From assembly GCA_009693435.1 (NCBI GenBank), contig SHXF01000071.1:1-20843 (forward strand): a stretch of 20,843 nucleotides of DNA, read 5' to 3'. Numbering within the stretch: position 1 is the first letter of the stretch; each line of letters opens with the position of its first letter. The notes under the pieces were generated by a model. It saw nothing but the letters and a program-made list of their open reading frames with translations. It had not been told where the DNA came from and ran no database searches. The DNA is from Betaproteobacteria bacterium. GTDB taxonomy: Bacteria; Pseudomonadota; Gammaproteobacteria; Burkholderiales; SG8-39. Positions 13,145-20,730 of the stretch are shown here, one piece after another. The translations under genes were made by a program, and so were the position numbers.

Positions 13145-13236
13145 TCCGGCAGCGGCAGTGCCGCAGAGGCGAGCACAGTCACCCTTAATTTCACCAATCG
13201 CTTCCTCGGTGAGGGCTTCGTGCGGTGGATGGAATC

Positions 13237-14337
13237 CTAGGCGGCGAATTTCGTCACGCGATTGCGACCGGCCTGCTTTGCTTCATACATGGCACGATCG
13301 GCGCGAGCGAGCAGCGTATCGATGCTGCGGCCGTCTTCGGGATAACCGGCGACTCCAATGCTGACGCTTGTCATGATCTGCGTGCCGGCCGCTTCCAGCG
13401 GCGTCGCTGCAATGGCGCTGCGTATGCGCTCGGCCACGTCCAGCGCGCCTGCCGCCCCTGTCTCCGGAAGCAGCACCAAAAATTCGTCGCCGCCGTAGCG
13501 GGCCAGCACGTCGGTGTGACGCAGTTCGGTCGCGATGGACTTGGTCACGAGTTTCAGCAGGGCATTCCCCGCTTCATGGCCATGCGTGTCATTGACCATC
13601 TTGAGGTTGTCCGAATCGATCATCAACAGGCTCGCCGGGCGGTTATAGCGCACCGATTGGGCAAACAGCCGGTCCACAGCGATGGCAAATCCCCTGCGGT
13701 TGTAGACACCCGTGAGATCATCCGTTTCGGACAGCAATTTGGCCCGGTTGAGGCCGTACCGTATGTCCGCGGAAAACATGGTGGTGACGTAGGCGACCAG
13801 CAACATGGGAGCGAGCTGGGCGGCCAGCCCGCCGACAAACGCGAGGCTCAGCAATTCGCGCGCGGAGGTATTGTCGCCGAGCAGAATGAAACAGGCCGCC
13901 ACCAGCGCGACTTCGAACAGGGTGACGATCTTCCCCAGGGTGAGCGCACTGGTGATGATGACCAGCAGATAGGCATTGAGCAGCGGACTGGCCAGCCTGC
14001 CCGTAAACCAGGCCGCCCAGGTGATGAAGATGATCATCGCCCATGTTTCCAGCGCAATCTTTCCGCGGGAAACGGTCTTGTAGAACTGGATGAAATGAAA
14101 CGAAAGCACAAAGGCGGCGTAGAAAAACAGCGCCATGCCGATGGCGGCCCTGGCATCTGCCGCGGGACCTTCGAACACCTGGTACAGCAGCACGAGGATG
14201 AGCAGCAGCCACTCAATTTCCGCAACCGTGCGTGAAATACCGCGCAGTTCCTCTTGCTCGATGGTGAATTTTTCGTCGACCTGTGCAGTCAAAGCCTCTC
14301 CCAGGGTTACATGCAAGGCGGCTTTTCGGGGCCGCAC
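13237..14337 (-). CDS. Membrane-bound GGDEF diguanylate cyclase
   Basis: Predicted to make cyclic-di-GMP from two GTP at the inner membrane. The N-terminal half has about six hydrophobic segments (roughly residues 40-190) forming an unassigned membrane sensor. The GGDEF domain fills the C-terminal half: DDLTGVYNRRGF, DSDNLKMVNDTHGH, an intact GGDEF at 282-286, and an inhibitory I-site RHTD five residues before it (273-276). Both catalysis and product inhibition are therefore expected. The start is uncertain. A GTG at 14337 has AGAAGG 9 bases upstream and is preferred; a TTG at 14400 would add 21 Arg-rich residues that do not look coding. It converges on ftsB and opposes the HD-GYP enzyme at the left of the window in function. 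Confidence 0.9.
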   Translation of the reverse strand: MRPRKAALHVTLGEALTAQVDEKFTIEQEELRGISRTVAEIEWLLLILVLLYQVFEGPAADARAAIGMALFFYAAFVLSFHFIQFYKTVSRGKIALETWAMIIFITWAAWFTGRLASPLLNAYLLVIITSALTLGKIVTLFEVALVAACFILLGDNTSARELLSLAFVGGLAAQLAPMLLVAYVTTMFSADIRYGLNRAKLLSETDDLTGVYNRRGFAIAVDRLFAQSVRYNRPASLLMIDSDNLKMVNDTHGHEAGNALLKLVTKSIATELRHTDVLARYGGDEFLVLLPETGAAGALDVAERIRSAIAATPLEAAGTQIMTSVSIGVAGYPEDGRSIDTLLARADRAMYEAKQAGRNRVTKFAA

Positions 14338-14472
14338 TCTGACGAACCTTCTCGTGCGGATATTAAACCGGACCGGCGGGTGTAACGACCGGATTTCCAA
14401 AATTTCCGGTTTCCGCCCGGAAGTCCCCGGGGTTGGCTCTCGCAGCCCCTGGTGCGAAGAATTGCGGGGTGC

Positions 14473-14640
14473 TTACAGCTCCTTTCCAACCACACGGTCG
14501 ATCGAGTAGGGCCCGCCGCGGCGCCACCATATGGCCAGCAGTACGAGGCTCCACAGCAACACGAATTCGTATCCTCGATTGAGCCAGGAAAATCCGTTGG
14601 GAAGGTAGTGTGCGAACATGATATAGGCCAACTCTATCAG
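14473..14640 (-). pseudogene. C-terminal remnant of a DoxX-like membrane protein
   Basis: About 55 codons ending in TAA match the tail of DoxX-family proteins: HYLPNGFSW, then RGYEFVLLW with a hydrophobic span, then GGPYSIDRVVGKEL. Family members are usually 130 residues or longer, so the first two thirds are missing. Just upstream the frame runs into the final codons of the CAP-protein gene (shared CGCTGATAG), so a deletion probably joined the two. The only internal ATG (14619) has no ribosome site and would give 48 residues. Expression as a functional protein is doubtful. Confidence 0.7.
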
Positions 14641-15539
14641 CGGGGTCTGCCGAAAAGCTGGGTCCAGTAGATGCCGGCGCCGCTCGACCTGTTGACGGCG
14701 AAGGCGACGCCCATCTCGGTAAATTGCGGACCCATCAATGTGCCGCAGTGGGACGGGCTCTTGATCCATGCCTGTACCGCTGCTTCGGGAGTCATCTGTC
14801 CGGCGGCGATATTCTCGCCGACTGAACGCCAGCGATAGCCCCCGCGTGTAACGCGGTCGGGTGGAGTGGTTCCGTCAGGCGACTGATGCGCAAAATAGTT
14901 CTTGCTCGCCATGTCGGATGCGTGGGTGGACGCGACCTTGCTCAGGGTGGCGTTGAGGACAACCGGCGGGGCGGCGGGAAGCGATTTTTCACCGCACAGT
15001 CTCTGCTGGGAACGCGTTTCATTGACCAACTCGACCACCCGCTGCGCCACCGCTTCTGCCGACTCGGCGAGAGGTGGCGAAAACGGAGAAGCGAGAATAA
15101 TCCAGGCCTGAAGGTCCTGTTGATGGATGCCGATATCCTTCAGCGTCGCGTCGATCAGGTGTGTGCAGGATTTGGCGGCGACGACATCGGCTATGGCCTT
15201 TGCACCGGGCACGCCGCGCATGCGTATCAGCGCGGACCACAGGGGGCGATAGCCGCTGGCCGTCAGAGCCTCCCGGTGGGGCATGTTTCCCGCGCTTTTC
15301 CGGGTGGCTTCGCTGAGTTGGGGCTGCTCCACGAGCGGCGTGGCATTGCCCGGTTGTCCATCACACCCTTGCATCCGAATGGCGTTGACTGCGTCGAGGA
15401 TTTCTGCGTTCGATGCGGCGACCGACCAGACGGGATTCCCTGTCGCGCAGACGGCCGCCAACAGGACAGCCGCGCGCATGGTGCAGCGGCGGAACACCGG
15501 CAAATCGCCCGGACTTACTCCCGTGTTTCTCCTGTTCAT
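14637..15539 (-). CDS. Secreted CAP-domain protein (SCP/PR-1/YkwD-like), two CAP-like modules
   Basis: A 300-residue exported protein. An N-terminal hydrophobic signal (MRAAVLLAAVCATG onward) precedes two related modules. The second (about 160-300) is a clear CAP domain with STHASDMASKNYFAHQSPDG, SVGENIAAG, AWIKSPSHCGTLM and the closing YWTQLFGRPR. The first (about 45-150) keeps the outline (ILDAVNAIR, LSEATRKSA, DIGIHQQDLQAWIIL) but lacks the typical His and Glu pattern, so it looks degenerate. The ATG at 15539 has AGGA 8 bases upstream; alternatives are 15557 and 15479, the last giving a shorter signal peptide. The substrate is unknown; bacterial CAP proteins act outside the cytoplasm. Confidence 0.88.
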   Translation of the reverse strand: MNRRNTGVSPGDLPVFRRCTMRAAVLLAAVCATGNPVWSVAASNAEILDAVNAIRMQGCDGQPGNATPLVEQPQLSEATRKSAGNMPHREALTASGYRPLWSALIRMRGVPGAKAIADVVAAKSCTHLIDATLKDIGIHQQDLQAWIILASPFSPPLAESAEAVAQRVVELVNETRSQQRLCGEKSLPAAPPVVLNATLSKVASTHASDMASKNYFAHQSPDGTTPPDRVTRGGYRWRSVGENIAAGQMTPEAAVQAWIKSPSHCGTLMGPQFTEMGVAFAVNRSSGAGIYWTQLFGRPR

Positions 15540-15656
15540 TACCTTGGTCCTCATCATCTGGTAAGCAAGGCCTCAACTCACCAATGGGGAATTCGGCGCC
15601 TCTGATAGGATAACGACGCTGAAAAATATCATTCGCGACGTTGCCAGAGAGCCTGC

Positions 15657-16700
15657 ATGGAAATCAAATTCGGCGTCTTCGATCACCTGGACCGCAACAA
15701 CCTGCCACTCCCGGAATATTACGAGTCCCGCCTCGCCCTCATCGAGGCGTACGAGCAGGCCGGTTTTTACTCTTACCACCTGGCGGAACATCACCAGACG
15801 CCGCTCGGCATGGCGCCATCCCCCAGTGTATTCCTGGCCGCTGTTGCGCAGCGCACCCGGGTTATGCGCTTCGGCCCCATGGTGTATGCGCTGCCGCTCT
15901 ATCACCCGCTGCGCATGATAGAGGAAATATGCATGCTCGATCAGATGAGCAACGGGCGGCTGGATATCGGCTTCGGACGGGGCGCATCGCCCATAGAACT
16001 CGCTTATTACGGACAGGACCCGGCAAAGGCGCAGCGCAACTACGCCGAGTCGCTGGAACTGGTCCTGAAGGGGCTGACGGAGAAGACGCTGGACTTCGAA
16101 GGCGAATTTCACCGGTTCAGGGATGTGCCGATGGAACTCGAACCACTGCAGAAGCCCCATCCGCCGATCTGGTATGGCGCGCATACGCCGGAAAGCGCGG
16201 AACGCGCGGCGCGCAAGCGGCTGCACATCATCAGCCTCGATCCGCCCGACGAGGCCAGGCTGATTATCGAACGTTATCGGACAGTGCGCGCGGAAATGCC
16301 GTCCGCGATGCCGGCCGGAACCGATCCCGCGCCGATGATGGGCATCGGCCGCTTCGTGGTGTTGGCGCAGAGCGACGATGCGGCGCTGGCGCTGGCGCGT
16401 CGGGCCTACACAAGGTGGAACGACAGTTTCACCTTCCTGTTCCGCAAGCACGGCACGGTGCTGCAACGCTTCGCGCGACCACCGGATTTTGACGGGATCA
16501 TCGCGGTGGGACAGGGTTTTGCAGGATCCCCTGCCACCGTGATCGAGGCCATACGAAGACAGATCGATGAGACCGGGGCCAATTATTTCGTCGGGCAGTT
16601 CGCCTTTGGCGACCTGCCGCAGGGCGAGACGCGGGCGTCGCTGGATCTCTTTGTCAATGAGGTGATGCCCGGACTGAAACGTGCTACAGCAGCGCAATAA
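15657..16700 (+). CDS. LLM-class flavin-dependent oxidoreductase (luciferase-like monooxygenase)
   Basis: A 347-residue TIM-barrel enzyme of the bacterial luciferase-like family, which oxidises small organic molecules using reduced FMN or F420; the substrate cannot be read from the sequence. Family features include YHLAEHH, the strand RFGPMVYALPLYHPLR, MLDQMSNGRLDIGFGRG and the PHPPIWYGAHTPES segment. GAGAG lies 5 bases before the ATG, and the frame is intact. It diverges from the CAP-protein gene with 117 bases between starts; no firm promoter was found there. A Bug receptor gene follows 64 bases downstream, which suggests uptake and oxidation of a related compound, but this is only context. 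Confidence 0.9.
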   Translation: MEIKFGVFDHLDRNNLPLPEYYESRLALIEAYEQAGFYSYHLAEHHQTPLGMAPSPSVFLAAVAQRTRVMRFGPMVYALPLYHPLRMIEEICMLDQMSNGRLDIGFGRGASPIELAYYGQDPAKAQRNYAESLELVLKGLTEKTLDFEGEFHRFRDVPMELEPLQKPHPPIWYGAHTPESAERAARKRLHIISLDPPDEARLIIERYRTVRAEMPSAMPAGTDPAPMMGIGRFVVLAQSDDAALALARRAYTRWNDSFTFLFRKHGTVLQRFARPPDFDGIIAVGQGFAGSPATVIEAIRRQIDETGANYFVGQFAFGDLPQGETRASLDLFVNEVMPGLKRATAAQ

Positions 16701-16708
16701 ACCTGCGT

Positions 16709-16730
16709 TGCGCGCCCTGCGGGGCGCGCA
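16709..16730 (+). other. Strong intergenic stem-loop
   Basis: TGCGCGCCC, loop TGCG, GGGCGCGCA: a perfect 9-base-pair stem between the oxidoreductase stop and the Bug receptor ribosome site. It has no following T-tract, so it is more likely an mRNA-stabilising or processing hairpin, or a weak terminator, than a standard intrinsic terminator. Confidence 0.6.
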
Positions 16731-16764
16731 GTGCCGATCCCGGAGAAACAAGGAGGTATCGTTC

Positions 16765-17835
16765 GTGCGCCATCATACGTCCGTCGATTCAGTCAGTCCC
16801 GGTCAAGCCCGCATCGCGGTTTCCTTTCGCGGCGTCTTACTCCTGCTGTGCCTGCTGTCCGGTGCATTTTCTGTTGAACATGCGCGCGCGCAGGCTTATC
16901 CGAACAGGCCGATTCGCGTGCTCGTTCCACTGGACGCAGGCGGCCCGGTCGACGCGCTGATGCGCAACCTGAGCCAGATCGTCTCGGAGTCGATCGGGCA
17001 GCCCATGACCATAGTGAACATTCCCGGCGCCAGTTCGCAGATCGAGCTTGCCGCCTGCGCGAAGGCGCCGCCGGACGGATACACGATATGCGAAAACTCC
17101 ATGACCGGCATGAGTTACGGCCCGTTGCTGTTTTCAAACTTGCCTTATGACACCGAGAAGGACTTCGCGCCTATCACCAATCTCGTCATGCTCCAGGGAA
17201 TCATCGTGGCGAACAAAGACGTTCCATTCAACAATATCCGGGAAATGATCGCCTATGCCAGGGCGAAGCCCGGGGTGCTCAACATGGGCTCCTGGGGTGT
17301 CGCGAGCACGGCTCACATCTACCTGGAATGGATCAAGAACCAGACAGGAGCGGACATCGTTCACGTTCCCTACAAAGGGGGTGGCAATCCGGTAATCGCG
17401 GCAATGCTGGCCGGTGACGTGCACGTAGGCTACCTTGCGACCGGCCTCATTCTGCCTTTGATAAAAGCCGGAAAAGTAAAGCCCATCGTCGCCGCCACGT
17501 CGCAACGCTCGCGTTTCCTGCCGGATGTGCCCACGCTTGCCGAACACGGCCTCGACCCGGGAGGCGCGGTATGGTTCGGGCTGTTCGCGCCGTCACGCAC
17601 ACCCAAGCCGATTATCGACAGGCTGAACGCGGAATACGTGAAAGCGCTGCGCAATCCGGTGTTCCAGGAGCGCTTCCTCGAGTTGCAGGCATACGATGCG
17701 GCCGGCAGTTCCCCCGCCGAATTCGCCGAATTCCTGAAGGCAGATCGCGCCGCTGCGGCACGCCTCATCAAGATTATCGGGCTCAAGCCCGAGCATGTCG
17801 GTGCGCAGCCTGGTCCGGCCGCAGGAAGTCGGTGA
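16765..17835 (+). CDS. Bug/TctC-family periplasmic solute-binding protein
   Basis: Predicted periplasmic receptor of the tripartite tricarboxylate transporter type. The GTG at 16765 is chosen because AGGAGGT (16751-16757) lies 7 bases upstream; a longer reading from 16681 would overlap the preceding gene and lacks such a site. The 356 residues start with a long n-region, a hydrophobic core (GVLLLLCLLSGAF) and a cleavage region at ARAQA. Family features follow: YPNRPIRVLVPLDAGGPVD, then PPDGYTI, then HVPYKGGGNPVIAAMLAGDV. No TctA or TctB membrane genes are present, so it is an orphan receptor, which is common in Burkholderiales. The ligand is unknown; the neighbouring oxidoreductase suggests an organic acid. 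Confidence 0.93.
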   Translation: MRHHTSVDSVSPGQARIAVSFRGVLLLLCLLSGAFSVEHARAQAYPNRPIRVLVPLDAGGPVDALMRNLSQIVSESIGQPMTIVNIPGASSQIELAACAKAPPDGYTICENSMTGMSYGPLLFSNLPYDTEKDFAPITNLVMLQGIIVANKDVPFNNIREMIAYARAKPGVLNMGSWGVASTAHIYLEWIKNQTGADIVHVPYKGGGNPVIAAMLAGDVHVGYLATGLILPLIKAGKVKPIVAATSQRSRFLPDVPTLAEHGLDPGGAVWFGLFAPSRTPKPIIDRLNAEYVKALRNPVFQERFLELQAYDAAGSSPAEFAEFLKADRAAAARLIKIIGLKPEHVGAQPGPAAGSR

Positions 17836-17873
17836 CTGTACGCTGAATCGGCGGGGTAAAAACGCGCTGTCCG

Positions 17874-18581
17874 TCAGGGAATCGGCATGAGCGGTTTCTT
17901 CCCGACGTGCAACTGCATGTCTACCGCCGAAAGCAACGCCGCCGTGCTGGCGTAGGCGCCCATCAGCAGCACCAGATCGACTACTTTGTGGGGCCCATAC
18001 AGAGCTTTCAGCCTGGCGAATGTCTCCGATTTCACTTTGTGGTCGCGCCACAACTGGCGTCCCAGTTCGATTACCAGCGCCTGCGTATCGTCAAGCCCGG
18101 CGGTGCTGCGGCGGTATTTGATGACGTCGATGACGTTCTGCGACACGCCTTCCTTCAGTGCCTCCGGTTCGTGTGCGACCCATTCGAACTGGCTGTCCAT
18201 CTCGCGCGCGGTGGCAAGAATTGCGATTTCACGGATATGCGGCGTGAAGCCTGCTTCGAATCGCAAATAGCGGTTTACCGCCGTAAGCTGTGCCGTGGTC
18301 CTGGGGCTGTAGAGCTGAATGCCGGCCGGACCCTGCAAGCCGGCGATACTGGCACCGGGTGTATTGCCGCGGTCGAAAGCCCGTTTGCCGGCCTCGTCCA
18401 GATCCTCGCGGTTGGGCAAGGGCAGGCGGAATCGGGATCTGGTGTCGATGTCCGGGGGCAGCGGGTCGGCCATGCCTGAGAGTGTACCGCCTGTTTGAGC
18501 GTAGGCAGGATACGCACTGGGCAGAATCGCTACGGCGCAAAGCAACAAGACAGCAGGATGCTGGAGATGGAATTTCGGCAC
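17874..18581 (-). CDS. Exported carboxymuconolactone decarboxylase-family (AhpD-like) protein
   Basis: A 235-residue protein with an N-terminal signal sequence (HPAVLLLCAVAILPSAYPAYA) followed by an all-helical CMD/AhpD-like fold. The family signature lies at REIAILATAREMDSQFEWVAHEPEALKEG. It lacks the Cys-x-x-Cys pair of true AhpD peroxidase partners, so thiol redox activity is not supported, and export is unusual for a ring-cleavage pathway enzyme. The GTG at 18581 is chosen because AAGGG lies 7 bases upstream and the signal peptide begins just after it; sequence upstream in the same frame does not look coding. It converges on the Bug receptor gene with only 38 bases between stops. The substrate is unknown. 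Confidence 0.82.
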   Translation of the reverse strand: MPKFHLQHPAVLLLCAVAILPSAYPAYAQTGGTLSGMADPLPPDIDTRSRFRLPLPNREDLDEAGKRAFDRGNTPGASIAGLQGPAGIQLYSPRTTAQLTAVNRYLRFEAGFTPHIREIAILATAREMDSQFEWVAHEPEALKEGVSQNVIDVIKYRRSTAGLDDTQALVIELGRQLWRDHKVKSETFARLKALYGPHKVVDLVLLMGAYASTAALLSAVDMQLHVGKKPLMPIP

Positions 18582-18616
18582 AGCATGACCCTTTGCAGGG
18601 GATTCGAACCAGAATG

Positions 18617-18996
18617 CTACACGCTCAACACTCGCAACAGCAGCGTCGCCTGTGCCGCCGGGATGGTCGCCGACACCATGAACAGCGCGGAGGACACAAG
18701 CACCGTCCAGCCTGCGAAAAACCCGAGTGTATGGTTGAACACACGGCTGACCCATGCGTATGACGCTCCGGCATTGGCATCCACCCGGTTGAGGTGCATG
18801 TAGGCGAATGCGATCCCGAACATGACAGGCCGCAATACAGCAGGCTTGCAGGCGCGAGCAGACCCACTGCGGCGATCAGTGTCGCGATTGTTGCTGCGAT
18901 GCTGTAAGAAGGTGCGGTACCTGCGACACCGATAATCACCGAGTGGGCAAGGCCCAGGGCGTCTTTCTCCAGGCTCCGCCCTTGAGGAAACGGCAC
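18617..18996 (-). pseudogene. APC-family amino acid permease, N-terminal fragment with frameshift
   Basis: From a GTG at 18996 (AAGGGG four bases upstream) the frame encodes the first two membrane segments of an APC permease: ALGLAHSVIIGVAGTAPSYS, then IAAVGLLAPASLLYCG. Near 18830 the homology jumps to another frame, consistent with one missing base, and continues as MFGIAFAYMHLNRVDANAG, SYAWVSRVFNHTLGFFAGW and SALFMVSATIPA, ending at a stop at 18617. Such permeases have about 12 segments and over 450 residues, so roughly three quarters of the gene is gone, and the decarboxylase-family gene begins 35 bases further on. It lies 23 bases after the second Bug receptor gene on the same strand, so the two were probably one transcript. 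Not expected to work. Confidence 0.82.
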
Positions 18997-19019
18997 ATCG
19001 CCCCTTGTTAGGTGTTTCC

Positions 19020-19997
19020 TCAATCTGCCCTGGCACCCGACGCGCGAATTACGCCGCCCCAGCGTTCGCGCTCCTGCGCCATGAATGCCGACATCTCGGC
19101 CGGCGTGCTGCCGATTGCCGTGGTGCTGCGACTGGACAACTGTTCCACTACATCGGCTAGCTTCATCACCTCGGCGACGGCACCGGCAAGCCGGTTCACC
19201 AGCGCAGGCGGTGTGCCTGCCGGGGCAACGATTCCGTTCCAGGTGGCGGCCGCATACCCGGGCAGCACCTCTGCCACTGCAGGCACGCCCGGTAGCAGCG
19301 GATGGCGCTTCTCGCTGCCGATGCCAAGTACCTTCAGACGACCCGCGCGGATATGCTGGAACACTGTGCCCAGGTCGAAGAACACCATGTCGACCTGTCC
19401 GCCTATGAGGTCGGTAAGGCCGGTGGCCAGGACCTTGTATGGAACATGCACCACCTTCACGCCGGCCATGGACTTGAACAGTTCCGCTGCGAGGTGAAGC
19501 GTGCTGCCGCTGCCTGCCGAAGCGTAGTTGAGCCGGTCCGGGTTGGCTTTTGCATAGGCTATCAGCTGCTGCAAACTTTCCGCTGCCTGCTTTGGCGGCA
19601 CGACCAGAACAAGGGGCGTGGAGGAGACCAGCGACACCGGCACGAATCCGTCCGGATCGTAGTTGAGTCTGGCATACAGGGTCTTGTTGATCACCAGCGG
19701 CGGCGGTGGGGTGTACAAAAGGGTGTAGCCGTCCGGACTGGCCTTGGCAACGTATTCCGCTCCGATATTCAGGCCGGCACCAGCGCGATTGTCGACGACA
19801 ACAGGCTGCCCCCACTTTGCCTGGAGCTTTTCCGCAACCAGCCTCGCGATCGAGTCCACGCCGGTGCCTGGTGCGGACGGAACCACGAATTTGATTGCCC
19901 TCGCGGGGTAGTCCTGCGCGCCGGCTAACGTCGCCGAAACCAGCGCAGAGACAATCAACATTCCGCCGGAAATTTTCCTGGTGATAGCGGCAATCAC
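19020..19997 (-). CDS. Bug/TctC-family periplasmic solute-binding protein
   Basis: A 325-residue receptor of the same family as the gene at 16765 but a divergent member. The GTG at 19997 has GGGAGGA 8 bases upstream. A signal peptide ends near LAGAQ, followed by DYPARAIKFVVPSAPGTGVD, SPDGYTLLYTPPPP, the GSGSTLHLAAELF segment, VVHVPYKVLATGLTDLIGGQ and LLPGVPAVAEVLPGY. The frame is intact. It is the first gene of a minus-strand group that continues into the broken APC permease fragment. No transporter membrane subunits are nearby, so this is a second orphan receptor; the ligand is unknown. Confidence 0.93.
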   Translation of the reverse strand: MIAAITRKISGGMLIVSALVSATLAGAQDYPARAIKFVVPSAPGTGVDSIARLVAEKLQAKWGQPVVVDNRAGAGLNIGAEYVAKASPDGYTLLYTPPPPLVINKTLYARLNYDPDGFVPVSLVSSTPLVLVVPPKQAAESLQQLIAYAKANPDRLNYASAGSGSTLHLAAELFKSMAGVKVVHVPYKVLATGLTDLIGGQVDMVFFDLGTVFQHIRAGRLKVLGIGSEKRHPLLPGVPAVAEVLPGYAAATWNGIVAPAGTPPALVNRLAGAVAEVMKLADVVEQLSSRSTTAIGSTPAEMSAFMAQERERWGGVIRASGARAD

Positions 19998-20304
19998 GGT
20001 GGCATTCCTCCCTGGTCAGCATGGGCACGCGGCATTCGCACACCCGATGTAGGCGTGGCCGCAGCATACCGGACCCTACGGTCCTGTGCCGACACTCCAC
20101 CCGTCCCCTGCGGCCTGTGACTTTCGCCCCGGGGAGGGCTGAATGATCTTCCCTAGCCTGCGTTGCGCGCTCCGCTTTCGGCGGCGAGGGTATAGTGCCA
20201 TGGTGTTGACGCGAACTCGGACTGGTGGGGCGATGCGCTGTCACGCCCGCGGTCCGAGGTGGGCGCACGCTGCGTGCGACCGCAATCTCCGGGACCCAAC
20301 GTAA
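19998..20304. other. Divergent intergenic region
   Basis: About 300 bases separate the second Bug receptor gene from the methyltransferase gene. I see no coding homology and no firm promoter. It contains a short GGACC-CTAC-GGTCC hairpin near 20072-20085, a possible TATAGT box near 20191 without a well-spaced -35, and a 14-base string (CCTGCGTTGCGCGC, 20157-20170) identical to one at 16702-16715 at the foot of the stem-loop there. Confidence 0.5.
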
Positions 20305-20730
20305 ATGTTCACCAAATCGAAGCCGCGCGAAAGGTCGCTTTACAATCTGTTTCTGCTCAACCAGGGCAGGGACCTGGACAAGTGGCATCACTACTTCAAT
20401 ATCTACGAGCGATTCTTTGCCCCGCTGCGCGGCCGGCCGCTGAAGATTCTAGAGATAGGGGTGTACCTCGGTGGCTCGCTTCGCATGTGGCGCGACTATT
20501 TCGGCGAGTCAGCGCAGATCGTGGGCATAGACAAGAACCCGGCCTGCGCGGAATTTGCAGGGGAGGGCGTGACGATACGCATCGGCCACCAGGCGGACCG
20601 GGAATTTCTTGCGCAGGTGAAGGCAGAGGCGGGTGGTTTCGACATCGTGATCGACGACGGCAGCCACATCGGGGCGCATCAGATAGCCTCCTTCGAGGGA
20701 ATGGCACTTACTTTAGGTTCGCAGCGATAG
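20305..20730 (+). pseudogene. Class I SAM-dependent methyltransferase, truncated
   Basis: The first 133 residues or so match the N-terminal half of a class I methyltransferase of the kind found near cephalosporin-hydroxylase-like and sugar-modifying genes. They include SLYNLFLLNQGRDLDKWHHY, the SAM motif ILEIGVYLGGSLRMW, the acidic ribose-binding residue in GIDKN, and FDIVIDDGSHIGAHQIASFE. After FEGM the expected continuation (a strand and Lys-Pro-Gly-Gly turn) is replaced by unrelated residues and a stop at 20730. The break point, near 20703, coincides with the start of sequence that looks like the left end of an insertion element. The SAM-binding half is present but the substrate half is lost. 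The substrate is unknown. Confidence 0.75.

Noticed and set aside
13152..13164. Palindrome after ftsB as an intrinsic terminator
   Set aside because: The stem is short and no T-tract follows, so a terminator is not supported.
18582..18755. N-terminal extension of the CMD-family protein to 18755
   Set aside because: The added residues lie over the APC permease fragment in another frame; the GTG at 18581 has a ribosome site and begins the signal peptide.
18625..20391. A single 588-codon minus-strand reading frame
   Set aside because: Most of it runs through the Bug receptor gene in the wrong frame and through the intergenic region; only the last part (below about 18996) has homology, to an APC permease.
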